Shown here one piece after another: positions 16,203 through 23,283 of a stretch of DNA of 26,165 bases. A program made the translations under genes and the position numbers. The notes beneath the pieces are model-generated. The model made no database searches. It was not told where the DNA came from and saw only the letters and a program-made list of their open reading frames with translations. The stretch comes from DATLWR01 sp035576205 (GTDB lineage Bacteria; Pseudomonadota; Zetaproteobacteria; Mariprofundales; Mariprofundaceae): NCBI GenBank assembly GCA_035576205.1, contig DATLWR010000151.1:1-26165 (forward strand), read 5' to 3'. Each line of letters begins with the position of its first letter. The stretch's first letter is position 1.

Positions 16203-16231
16203 ACCGGATAAATTAACTTAACAAATCCGGT
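16203..16231 (-). terminator. Inverted repeat downstream of the M24 peptidase gene
   Basis: ACCGGAT (16203-16209) and ATCCGGT (16225-16231) form a perfect 7-bp arm pair around a 15-base AT-rich loop. On the minus strand it begins 15 bases past the peptidase stop and is followed by an A/T-rich but not T-only stretch. It could be a weak terminator or an operator for the downstream cNMP-binding gene. Confidence 0.3.
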
Positions 16232-16245
16232 CGTTTCTCCAGTCC

Positions 16246-17376
16246 TTACTCAATCTCCAGTCGTCGCGCATGCCGTGTCAGGTTGTCGCAGCCCTTGGCC
16301 CGAACGACCACCATATCCTCCAGCCGCACACCGCCCAGATCGGGGTAGTAGAGCCCCGGCTCGACGGTCACCACCTGTCCCGCCTGCAGGATATCGCTGC
16401 GCGTGGAGATGCGCGGCGCTTCGTGGACCTCCAGGCCGACGCCATGGCCGGTGCCGTGGAAAAAGCCGACCTGCTTGCCGCGGCGGTTGCCGGTGACGAA
16501 GCCGCACTGGTCGAAGTGCGCCGTGATGGCCTGGTGGATCAACATGCCGTCGACGCCGGCCGCAACCATCGACAGGCCGATATCCTGGCCCTCGCGGACG
16601 GTGCGGTAGAGCTCACGGACCCTCTCGCTGGCCTTGCCCTTTACATAAGTGCGGGTCATGTCGCCCCAGTAGCCGGAATCGAGCAGGCGCGGGAAGATGT
16701 CGACGATGATCGGCTGGCGGGCACGGATATGGCCGTGGCCGACATTGTGCGGGTCGGCGGCCTCGCGGCCGCAGGCGACGATGGTGTGGGAGGGCATGGC
16801 GCCTTCGCCGATCAGGAAGCTTTCGATAACACGGCGGACATCGGCGGACTTCACTTTCCGGCTCCGGTCCGGCGTGGTCAGGATACCGTCGTTGCCGATG
16901 CCGCAGGCAGCGAGATACTGCTCGGCCTGCTGCATGGCACGCCGGGTCAGCCGTTCGGCGCGGGCGATGTGGCGGATCTCCGCCTCGCTTTTGATCGCCC
17001 GCTCCGGGAACAACGATCCCTCCGTGCAGCTGACCTCGAAGCCCCAGCCCGCAAGCTTGTTCGCCAGCGCCACCGGAAAGTGGCCGGCCACCTGCAGCTT
17101 GCGGATGTTGCGTGCCGCCAGGAAGGCGGCTGCCGCACCAGCCAGCGTCGAATCGCGGCCCTGCCGCTCGCCCTGTTGCCGCCATTCGCTGTCCAGATGC
17201 ACCTCATCGAAGCGCGACTGCTTGCGGGCGCGATCGACCTCCAGCGGCGAGAAGAGGCCGTGCCAGAGGCCGCCGATGCCGATGGCGACGAAGGGATCGG
17301 GCACGAACATGCCGCTGATATAGAGCATGTCGGCATCGTGTTCGGATGCGGCGATCATCAGTCGGGCCGTGGTCAT
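16246..17376 (-). CDS. M24-family metallopeptidase (Xaa-Pro aminopeptidase-like)
   Basis: The 376-residue cytoplasmic protein has a creatinase-like N-terminal domain and a C-terminal pita-bread M24 domain. Its five metal ligands are visible: D226 and D239 (IVDIFPRLLDSGYWGDMTRT), H311 (FFHGTGHGVGLEVHE), E339 (TVEPGLYYPD) and E353 (RLEDMVVV). The family removes N-terminal residues ahead of proline from peptides using two Mn or Zn ions. The spacing between the two aspartates is slightly longer than in E. coli PepP, but the FPR...GYxGDxTRT form is common in a related subgroup. It begins three bases after the yihY-like stop and is probably cotranscribed with it. Confidence 0.88.
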   Translation of the reverse strand: MTTARLMIAASEHDADMLYISGMFVPDPFVAIGIGGLWHGLFSPLEVDRARKQSRFDEVHLDSEWRQQGERQGRDSTLAGAAAAFLAARNIRKLQVAGHFPVALANKLAGWGFEVSCTEGSLFPERAIKSEAEIRHIARAERLTRRAMQQAEQYLAACGIGNDGILTTPDRSRKVKSADVRRVIESFLIGEGAMPSHTIVACGREAADPHNVGHGHIRARQPIIVDIFPRLLDSGYWGDMTRTYVKGKASERVRELYRTVREGQDIGLSMVAAGVDGMLIHQAITAHFDQCGFVTGNRRGKQVGFFHGTGHGVGLEVHEAPRISTRSDILQAGQVVTVEPGLYYPDLGGVRLEDMVVVRAKGCDNLTRHARRLEIE

Positions 17377-17379
17377 GGC

Positions 17380-18750
17380 TTACTCCGTGGCGGGATTGGA
17401 TTCTGCAGGGACGGATTCGACGGGGCTGGCCTGTTCTTCCTTGAGCATCAGGTCGCGGATGCTGATCTGGCCGAACACATCCTCCTGCTCACGTGTCCGG
17501 CGGTAATAGAGGCCGGTCAGCGTCCGTCCGATCGGCGTGTCACGCCATTCGTCGGGAATGTACATGGTGTTGCCGTTCAGCTTCAGGAATATGTCGTTGA
17601 GATTCAGGCCGTCGGCATCGCGGCCGGGCAGCCAGGTCACTTCGCCGCCACCGCTGTCGGCCCGGCGCAGCAGTCCCTTGTCGCTCAGTTCATCCAGCCA
17701 CTCCTGCAGGATGTTGCCGGGAATGTGGGTTTCCTCGATCAGCGGCGCCATGGCCAGCATCCGGCCCTTCTCCAGAGCCTGGGCGGCGCGCAGCAGGATG
17801 AGATGCGAGAAAAACTGCTGGATGCCGGCGCGCAGGAAAGCACTCTGCTTGCGATGCGACTGTTCCGGATGCTGCATGCAGAAGCTGACCTCCGAACCCA
17901 GCAATACGATGACCCAGACCAGATAGAGCCAGATCAGGAACACCGGCAACGTGGACAGCGCACCGTAGAGCTTTTCGTAACTGGCGACGTGCGTGACGTA
18001 GAAGGCGAAGCCCATCTTGGCCCATTCGAACAGCGCACCGGCCACGAGGCCGCCGACCATCGCATAGCGGAACGGTACGCTGGTATTGGGCAGTACGGCA
18101 TACATCGCGGCCAGGGCCAGAGACGACATCAGCCAGGGCAGCAGGAACGGCGTCCTGCCGATATAGCTGGCACCTTCGGCGACATGCTGGAGCGCCGGCA
18201 GGGCGGCGAAATAGGAGGTGATGGTGATCGAGGCGCCGATGAGGATCGGGGACAACGTCAGGGTAGCCCAGAAGGTCATGAACTTGGAGAACCAGGGGCG
18301 CGCACGGCTGATGCGCCAGATGTCGTTGAATGCCTCCTCGATGGTGTTCAACAGCGCCGTGGAGGTGAACAGCAGACCGATGATGCCGAAGATCGACAGG
18401 GCGGTGGATTTGCCGGCCACCGAGCCCAGGTAACTCTCTACCGCCTCACGACTGGCCGGGACCAGATATTCGAGCAACGTATCGCGCACGTGACCGGCGA
18501 CGACGTCGAAGGCCTGGAAGCTGGCGAATATCGAGAAGCCGAGCGCGACCAGCGGCACGATGGCCAGCAATGAGGCGTAGGCGAGCGCCGAGGCGCGCTG
18601 GATGCATTTGTCGTCGATGAAGCGCTCGACGACGCGGATGGAAAAGCGCAACACATGGGTAAGGTGTCGATACATGGCCGGCAGACTGGCGATGTCGGCA
18701 ACATCCATCTCCAGCAATTTGACCAGCCGGTCCCTGATCGAAGTGGCCAT
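17380..18750 (-). CDS. YihY/BrkB-family inner-membrane protein with long C-terminal extension
   Basis: This is a 456-residue protein. The N-terminal 300 residues hold about six membrane segments and the YihY core: RASALAYASLLAIVPLVALG, FNDIWRISRARPW, and PVFLIWLYLVWVIVLLGSEV near the end of the membrane part. The family was once called RNase BN, but that activity belongs to another gene; its function is unknown, perhaps transport. The C-terminal 150 residues are soluble and contain a possible winged-helix-like region (ILQEWLDELSDKGLLRRAD). This makes the protein longer than E. coli YihY. AGGAGG sits five bases before the ATG. Confidence 0.87.
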   Translation of the reverse strand: MATSIRDRLVKLLEMDVADIASLPAMYRHLTHVLRFSIRVVERFIDDKCIQRASALAYASLLAIVPLVALGFSIFASFQAFDVVAGHVRDTLLEYLVPASREAVESYLGSVAGKSTALSIFGIIGLLFTSTALLNTIEEAFNDIWRISRARPWFSKFMTFWATLTLSPILIGASITITSYFAALPALQHVAEGASYIGRTPFLLPWLMSSLALAAMYAVLPNTSVPFRYAMVGGLVAGALFEWAKMGFAFYVTHVASYEKLYGALSTLPVFLIWLYLVWVIVLLGSEVSFCMQHPEQSHRKQSAFLRAGIQQFFSHLILLRAAQALEKGRMLAMAPLIEETHIPGNILQEWLDELSDKGLLRRADSGGGEVTWLPGRDADGLNLNDIFLKLNGNTMYIPDEWRDTPIGRTLTGLYYRRTREQEDVFGQISIRDLMLKEEQASPVESVPAESNPATE

Positions 18751-18940
18751 GGTTCCTCCTGCCCTTCCTTACTGCGAACGTAAACGCAGGACATGCAAAC
18801 CGCAAGCCGTAGGGGCTGTTGCGGCAGTCCCGGCATGTGGCTCTGTCACGCCTTGCGTAGGTGTTATCCGGCCGGGTGCCGAGGGACGAGCGGACAGGCG
18901 AAGTGGCTTGCGTAAACCGTGACTCATCACACCGATTGCA

Positions 18941-18978
18941 TTGCGTCTGCTTTTAATGTGCACTACTTTAGTCGCACA
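18941..18978 (+). promoter_or_regulatory. Promoter with overlapping dyad for the HD-GYP operon
   Basis: TTGCGT (18941-18946) and TACTTT (18964-18969) have a 17-base spacer, giving a predicted start near 18976. An imperfect dyad overlaps the -10 box: TGTGCACT (18957-18964) pairs with AGT plus GCACA (18970-18978) with one unpaired C. A repressor or activator site is plausible. Confidence 0.45.
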
Positions 18979-19031
18979 GATCGCAAGTTTTGTGGGGGGC
19001 TGCACACGACTGGCTGCCATGGAGGTAGGCG

Positions 19032-19283
19032 ATGATCACAATTCACCCGGCGGATGGCCTGATCAAGCGGCTGCTGCAGCAGAATCCGCGCCAGGAGTCG
19101 TCCGCATCTTCCGATGTCATCCCGATGCGGAGCAGGCAGGCCGCTGTCGGTGACCCGTCCCCCCGGACGCCTGGCCGGGAGACCGACGACCCGGCCATTC
19201 AGCAGCACGCCAGCGAACGCGATCTCGAATCGAAATTGCTGCAGCTGTACCGCGCCAATGTCCGTAGCCGGGAGGAGTCGTGA
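19032..19283 (+). CDS. Small hypothetical protein upstream of HD-GYP regulator
   Basis: This 83-residue protein is not recognised. GGAGGT lies seven bases before the ATG, a strong initiation signal. The sequence is polar and low in hydrophobics: an N-terminal amphipathic segment (HPADGLIKRLLQQNP), a middle rich in Pro, Arg and Ser that looks disordered, and a C-terminal helix (ERDLESKLLQLYRAN). There are no membrane or signal sequences. It ends 42 bases before the receiver-GAF-HD-GYP gene and probably shares its transcript, so a regulatory or partner role is possible. A competing frame at 18941-19153 lacks such a ribosome site. Confidence 0.55.
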   Translation: MITIHPADGLIKRLLQQNPRQESSASSDVIPMRSRQAAVGDPSPRTPGRETDDPAIQQHASERDLESKLLQLYRANVRSREES

Positions 19284-19325
19284 CGTGTCGCCGCCCGCCC
19301 GCAAGGACAGCCGGGAGACCGCAGC

Positions 19326-20963
19326 GTGACCATGCCGCAGGCTTCCCGGCGGATGGCAACAGATCCGGCTGCGGGAGTCTCCATGCTTGATGTCCTGGTA
19401 GTGGAAGACCAGCCGGCAGTGCGTGAGGTCATCAGCGAGATCGTTTCCGATCTCGACAGGAGCATTCATGTCCATGCCGCCGGCAGCATCAGCGAAGCCC
19501 GGCAGGAACTGGCGACACGGCGCTGGGATGGCCTGATCACCGACATGAGTCTGGGCGACGGCAATATGCTCGATCTGATCGAGGAGCTCGGCGCCAAAGG
19601 GCAGCGCATACCACCCGCCATCCTGATGAGCGGTTTCCTTTCGGCCGATCGGATGGCCAAGGCCCTGTCGCTCGGCATCGTGCACGTGATGGCGAAACCG
19701 TTTGAACCGGCCATGTTACAGAACTGCCTGCGCAAGATGCTGTTCCCGGATGCCGCCGGGCAGGCTGTGGCCGCGCCGGCTTCGGGAAGGCAGTTGCAAT
19801 CCGAGCATCGCCTGTTGCCGGAAATGTTCGAAATGGATCGCCGCCTGGGGCTGGTGTACCGGATGTTCGAGGAGATGCCGGGCAAGGGGAACGTCGCCAG
19901 CATTTGCGGCAATGCGCTGGCGATTGCGCTCGATGTCGTGCATTCGCGGCTCGGCTTTCTCGCCCTGTACGAGCGCCAGCGGGACCGGCTGGTGCTGGTC
20001 GCCGAACAGGATCTCGGCAATGCCGTGCTGGTCGAGTCGTGTCAGGTGGCGGAGACGCCGTTCCGGACGCTGGTGGATGGCGTGGATGAGGTCCTCGTGG
20101 GACAGGACGGCATGCAATCCTGCTGGCCGGGCGTGAAGTGCCATTCGCACATCAGCATCCCGGTGATGTTGCAGGGTGTGCCGATGGGCGTGCTGTGCAT
20201 GCTTGATCCGGGATTGCGGGGCGAGCCGAAGAGCGAAACCCGCCAGATGCTCGGCCTGCTGATCAAGAAGCTCGATACCATGCTGGATAACCGGGCCGTG
20301 CATGCGGCGCTGGCCGAGAACATGCGCGACACGCTGGTGGCTCTGGTGCGTTCGCTCGAGGCGCGCGATCGCTATACCAAGGATCACTCCGGCCGTGTAG
20401 GGCGCCTGGGGGCGATCCTGGCGGAAGGACTGGGGCTGGACAGCGACCATGTCGAGCTTATCCGGACCGGCGGTACGCTGCACGATATCGGCAAGGTTGG
20501 TATCCCCGATGCGGTCCTGCTCAAGCCCGGACGCTACACCGAACAGGAGTTCGCCATCATGAAGGCGCATCCGGCCATCGGGGACAGCATCCTGAAGCAC
20601 ATGGACACGCTGGTTCGGGAGCGGCTGATGGTCCGCCATCATCACGAACGCTGGGACGGGCTCGGCTATCCGGACCAGCTGGCCGGCGAGGATATCCCTC
20701 TGGATGCCCGCATCATCTGTGTCGCGGATGCCGTGGACGCGATGACGACGCATCGCGTCTACCGTATGGCGCAGCCGGTATCGTTCTGCGCCGAGCAGCT
20801 GCGGCTGGGAGCCGGTACCCAGTTCGATCCTGCGATCGTCGAGGCCGCCTTGAAGGCCATCAAGCAGGGGGCCGTCATATCGCAGGCGGAGGGCGAGCAA
20901 CTGGCCGAGCCGGTCAAGCCGCTGTCGGCGGAAATCTCGATTCAGACCGAGGCGCGCCACTAG
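19326..20963 (+). CDS. Response regulator with GAF and HD-GYP domains (predicted c-di-GMP phosphodiesterase)
   Basis: This is a 545-residue cytoplasmic regulator. The receiver domain (about 20-130) has the acidic pair in VVEDQ, phospho-acceptor D73 (LITDMSLG), the MSG switch serine and K124 (MAKP). A GAF-like domain spans about 175-325. The C-terminal HD-GYP domain has H386-D387 (LHDIGKVGIPD), HHHERWDG and intact G447-Y448-P449, so hydrolysis of c-di-GMP to pGpG/GMP is expected. No partner histidine kinase is seen. GTG 19326 has GGGAGA seven bases upstream; ATG 19383, also preceded by GGGAG, would remove 19 residues ahead of the receiver and is a fair alternative. Confidence 0.88.
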   Translation: MTMPQASRRMATDPAAGVSMLDVLVVEDQPAVREVISEIVSDLDRSIHVHAAGSISEARQELATRRWDGLITDMSLGDGNMLDLIEELGAKGQRIPPAILMSGFLSADRMAKALSLGIVHVMAKPFEPAMLQNCLRKMLFPDAAGQAVAAPASGRQLQSEHRLLPEMFEMDRRLGLVYRMFEEMPGKGNVASICGNALAIALDVVHSRLGFLALYERQRDRLVLVAEQDLGNAVLVESCQVAETPFRTLVDGVDEVLVGQDGMQSCWPGVKCHSHISIPVMLQGVPMGVLCMLDPGLRGEPKSETRQMLGLLIKKLDTMLDNRAVHAALAENMRDTLVALVRSLEARDRYTKDHSGRVGRLGAILAEGLGLDSDHVELIRTGGTLHDIGKVGIPDAVLLKPGRYTEQEFAIMKAHPAIGDSILKHMDTLVRERLMVRHHHERWDGLGYPDQLAGEDIPLDARIICVADAVDAMTTHRVYRMAQPVSFCAEQLRLGAGTQFDPAIVEAALKAIKQGAVISQAEGEQLAEPVKPLSAEISIQTEARH

Positions 20964-21003
20964 GGCGTAGCCCGGCATCTTCCATGGTTGTGCCTGGCGG
21001 TCG

Positions 21004-21028
21004 CCGGGGAACGTGCGATTATCCCCGG
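21004..21028 (+). terminator. Hairpin downstream of the HD-GYP gene
   Basis: CCGGGGA (21004-21010) and TCCCCGG (21022-21028) form a perfect 7-bp GC-rich stem with an 11-base loop, 41 bases past the stop. The bases after it (TCTGCCTTATT) are only moderately T-rich. It lies between convergent genes. Confidence 0.4.
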
Positions 21029-21034
21029 TCTGCC

Positions 21035-21310
21035 TTATTCCCCGGGCGCTTCGGCGCGGATGCTGAGCGCATGGATTTCGTCCCTGAACATCGGCTGCAG
21101 CACCTGCATGACCATGCGGTGGCGTTGCAGCCGGGAACGGCCGCTGAACGCATCCGCTGCGATGACGATACTGAAGTGGCCGCCACCGTGGCCCGCGGCA
21201 CCCGCATGGCCGGCGTGCTTCCACGAATCGTCTTCGATCTCAAGGCGGCTGGGAGCGAAACTTGCCTCCAGCAGCGATCGGATCTGCCCGATCCGGGACT
21301 TATTGCTCAC
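21035..21310 (-). CDS. BolA-family protein
   Basis: The 91-residue protein has the BolA/IbaG fold pattern: IRSLLEASFAPSRLEIEDDSW, an HAGHAGAAGHGGGHFSIVI core, the RLQRHRMVMQVL helix and a final DEIHALSIRA. BolA proteins form complexes with monothiol glutaredoxins and act in iron-sulfur or iron metabolism and stress-linked regulation. The start is GTG 21310, which overlaps the yhbY stop by 11 bases. The frame continues upstream to an ATG at 21364, but that part lies inside yhbY and has no family pattern. The unit is likely cotranscribed with yhbY. Confidence 0.85.
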   Translation of the reverse strand: MSNKSRIGQIRSLLEASFAPSRLEIEDDSWKHAGHAGAAGHGGGHFSIVIAADAFSGRSRLQRHRMVMQVLQPMFRDEIHALSIRAEAPGE

Positions 21311-21575
21311 GCCTTTCCCTGAACAGGATGGAAACCTTGCCGATGTGGGCGACGATCTCGGCATGGCATGCGGCCGCGATCTCGGCAGCGGTCGCCTGAC
21401 GCTCCGCGCGATCTTCCTGCGCGATATGCACCTTGATCAGTTCGTGGCTTTGCAGCGCCAGATCGGTCTCTTTCAGCAGGTTGTCGGAAATGCCTTTCTG
21501 GCCGACCCGGATGACGGGATTCAGGTGGTGGGCCCGGGCCTTGAGTTCTTTGCGCTGCTTGGTCGATAGGGTCAT
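21300..21575 (-). CDS. yhbY: YhbY-family RNA-binding protein (CRM domain)
   Basis: The product is a 91-residue CRS1/YhbY (CRM) domain protein. Key stretches are LSTKQRKELKARAHHLNPVI, the RNA-binding GxxG-type loop VGQKGIS, LALQSHELIKVHI and HIGKVSILFRE. YhbY associates with the pre-50S ribosomal subunit and helps its assembly. ATG 21575 was chosen because AGGAGA lies upstream and the domain starts there; the frame extends to 21758 without family pattern. It is divergent from the adenylate cyclase gene, with about 200 bases between the two starts. Confidence 0.92.
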   Translation of the reverse strand: MTLSTKQRKELKARAHHLNPVIRVGQKGISDNLLKETDLALQSHELIKVHIAQEDRAERQATAAEIAAACHAEIVAHIGKVSILFRERREQ

Positions 21576-21738
21576 GCTTGTCTCCTGCGAAGGCGCATCG
21601 TAACCGCATGCGGCGCCGATTGGTATGGATATGCCGGCGGGGAGGCGGTTGCCGCCGGCGGGAGATGATGCCTGCCCGCGGTCGGTTGGGCACAGCTGTT
21701 CAGCGAAGAAAACGCGCTTTTTTCCTAAAGTTATGATT

Positions 21739-21770
21739 CCAATCCGGCATTGCGGCATATGGCGGATTGG
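21739..21770. promoter_or_regulatory. Near-perfect 32-base hairpin/operator upstream of the adenylate cyclase
   Basis: CCAATCCG-G-CAT (21739-21750) pairs with ATG-G-CGGATTGG (21759-21770) around loop TGCGGCAT: eleven of twelve positions pair, with one G-G mismatch. It ends 13 bases before the GTG start of the cyclase. No T-tract follows on either strand, so it is more likely an operator or leader RNA structure than a terminator. Confidence 0.5.
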
Positions 21771-21783
21771 TTAGAGTGACCGA

Positions 21784-23283
21784 GTGTCAAACATGCAGGG
21801 AGACGAGACCTTCGATTCGGCCATGGCAGCCCTCACTGCCGGCGATGCTGCAGCGGAGCAGGCGCCGCGTTTCCCTATCCGTTGGCGCTGGACGATGCTG
21901 GTCGGTTTCGCTGTTGCGGTGTCGATCTTCGTCCTGTTCATGATCATTCTCGACCTCGAGCGTGAGGCTTGGCTCAACAGCCAGTCGGCACAGGCCGAGG
22001 TGCAGGTGGATCGGCTGGCCGACGAGTTGAAGATTCCGATGCTGGCCGGCAGCAACGCCGAAATCGATCTTATCGTGCAGAGTTTCCTGAAGAAGGTGCC
22101 GGCAGTGATGGGCGTGCATCTGCAGTTCGTGGGTGGCGAGGAGCAGCATTTCGGTGTCGTCGAGTCGGATGACGCGCTGCTGCACGAGTTGCCGAGCGGT
22201 ACGGCGATCAAGAAGCTGCCGCTGGACCGGCTCTGGTACGTCAAGAAGGTCGAGTATGCGCATACGCCTGTCGGTACGGTCGGCGTGCGTTTTTCCGAGG
22301 AAGCCTGGAAGGAGCTGGCCGGCCAGCTGGTGGTGCGCATTGCCATCGCCGCGTTGATCGTGGTGATTCTGGCCAGTGTGCTGGTCTACTGGATCGCCGG
22401 CCGCATGAGCGAGCCGCTTGAGATGCTCGCCAATGCCGCCCGGCATGTGGCCTACGGCGACTATACGGTGCGCCTGCCGGTGCGCGGCAACGACGAGATC
22501 TCGGATGCGATCTCGCAGTTCAACGTGCTCGTCGCGGAACTGGCGCACAAGGAAGAGATCCGCGACGTGTTCGGCCGCTACCTGAATCCGAAGCTGGTCT
22601 CCGAGGTGTTCGAGAGCGGCGATGTGAAGCCCGATAACAGGCGCCAGGAGGTGACCGTCCTGTTCGCCGACATGGTCGGCTTCACCTCGTTCTCCGAGTC
22701 CACCTCGACCGAAGAGGTGGTCGATGTGCTGAACAAGCACTTCGAGGTGTTCCATCGGGTCATTGACTATTATGGCGGTCATGTGGATAAATATATCGGC
22801 GATGCCGTGATGGCGGTGTTCAACCACCCCAACGAGGATCCGGATCATGCCCGGCATGCGGTGAAAGCGGGGCTTGCGATGGCCATGGCCTGCAGCAAGC
22901 TGGGCGTGCTGCGTGCCAACGGCGAACCGATTGCGTTCCGTGTCGGCCTGAACCGCGGTCAGGCGATCGTGGGCAATATCGGTGCCGCCGAGCGCCTCGA
23001 ATACACGGTGATCGGCGATACGGTGAACGTCGCTTCCCGCATGAGCGGGCTCGGCGAGGGCGGTCAGGTTGTCATGTCCTATTCGACCTTTGCGCATATC
23101 GGCGATGGTTTCGGATTCGAGAATATCGGCGAGCGCGACATCAAGGGTGTCAGCCAGCCGATCCAGTGCGGGGTGGTCAGGGCGATCGCCGATGATACGC
23201 AAAGGAATATCGCCCACGCGGTGGCACTGGCATTCGACCTGACGTTGCCGTCCGATGTGCGTGATGTGATTGGAGACTTTTGA
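21784..23283 (+). CDS. Membrane-bound class III adenylate cyclase with HAMP domain
   Basis: The 499-residue inner-membrane protein has TM1 at about 38-58, a periplasmic sensor region of about 120 residues, TM2 at about 180-205, a HAMP linker (SEPLEMLANAARHVAYGDYT) and a C-terminal cyclase domain. Catalytic metal aspartates are D296 (LFADMVGFTSF) and D340 (YIGDAVMAVF). K336 fits adenine selection, and N415 and R419 (TVNVASRM) are transition-state residues. It is expected to make cAMP in response to a periplasmic signal. GTG 21784 is annotated; ATG 21793 is an alternative, and neither has a good ribosome site. Its stop overlaps the next ATG by one base. Confidence 0.9.
   Translation: MSNMQGDETFDSAMAALTAGDAAAEQAPRFPIRWRWTMLVGFAVAVSIFVLFMIILDLEREAWLNSQSAQAEVQVDRLADELKIPMLAGSNAEIDLIVQSFLKKVPAVMGVHLQFVGGEEQHFGVVESDDALLHELPSGTAIKKLPLDRLWYVKKVEYAHTPVGTVGVRFSEEAWKELAGQLVVRIAIAALIVVILASVLVYWIAGRMSEPLEMLANAARHVAYGDYTVRLPVRGNDEISDAISQFNVLVAELAHKEEIRDVFGRYLNPKLVSEVFESGDVKPDNRRQEVTVLFADMVGFTSFSESTSTEEVVDVLNKHFEVFHRVIDYYGGHVDKYIGDAVMAVFNHPNEDPDHARHAVKAGLAMAMACSKLGVLRANGEPIAFRVGLNRGQAIVGNIGAAERLEYTVIGDTVNVASRMSGLGEGGQVVMSYSTFAHIGDGFGFENIGERDIKGVSQPIQCGVVRAIADDTQRNIAHAVALAFDLTLPSDVRDVIGDF

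Noticed and set aside
16270..18573. 767-codon open frame on the + strand spanning two minus-strand genes
   Set aside because: It is antisense to the M24 and YihY genes, is rich in Arg, Gln, His and Ala, and shows no domain. Long antisense frames are expected in GC-rich DNA.
18845..18923. GTCACG/CGTGAC inverted repeat and a CTTGCGTA direct repeat (18852-18859, 18907-18914)
   Set aside because: Short arms 67 bases apart with no convincing inner pairing; easily expected by chance.
18781..18930. Possible c-di-GMP riboswitch or structured leader near the HD-GYP gene
   Set aside because: A GCAAACC-like piece is present, but the GAAA tetraloop region and GGGACGCAAAGCC part of the GEMM consensus are missing, and the stretch lies upstream of the predicted promoter.
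18941..19153. 70-codon frame with a hydrophobic N-terminus upstream of the HD-GYP gene
   Set aside because: It uses a TTG start inside the predicted promoter and has no ribosome site; the overlapping frame at 19032 has GGAGGT well placed.
19716..21224. 502-codon open frame antisense to the HD-GYP gene
   Set aside because: Shadow frame with no family features; it also runs through the putative terminator and across bolA.
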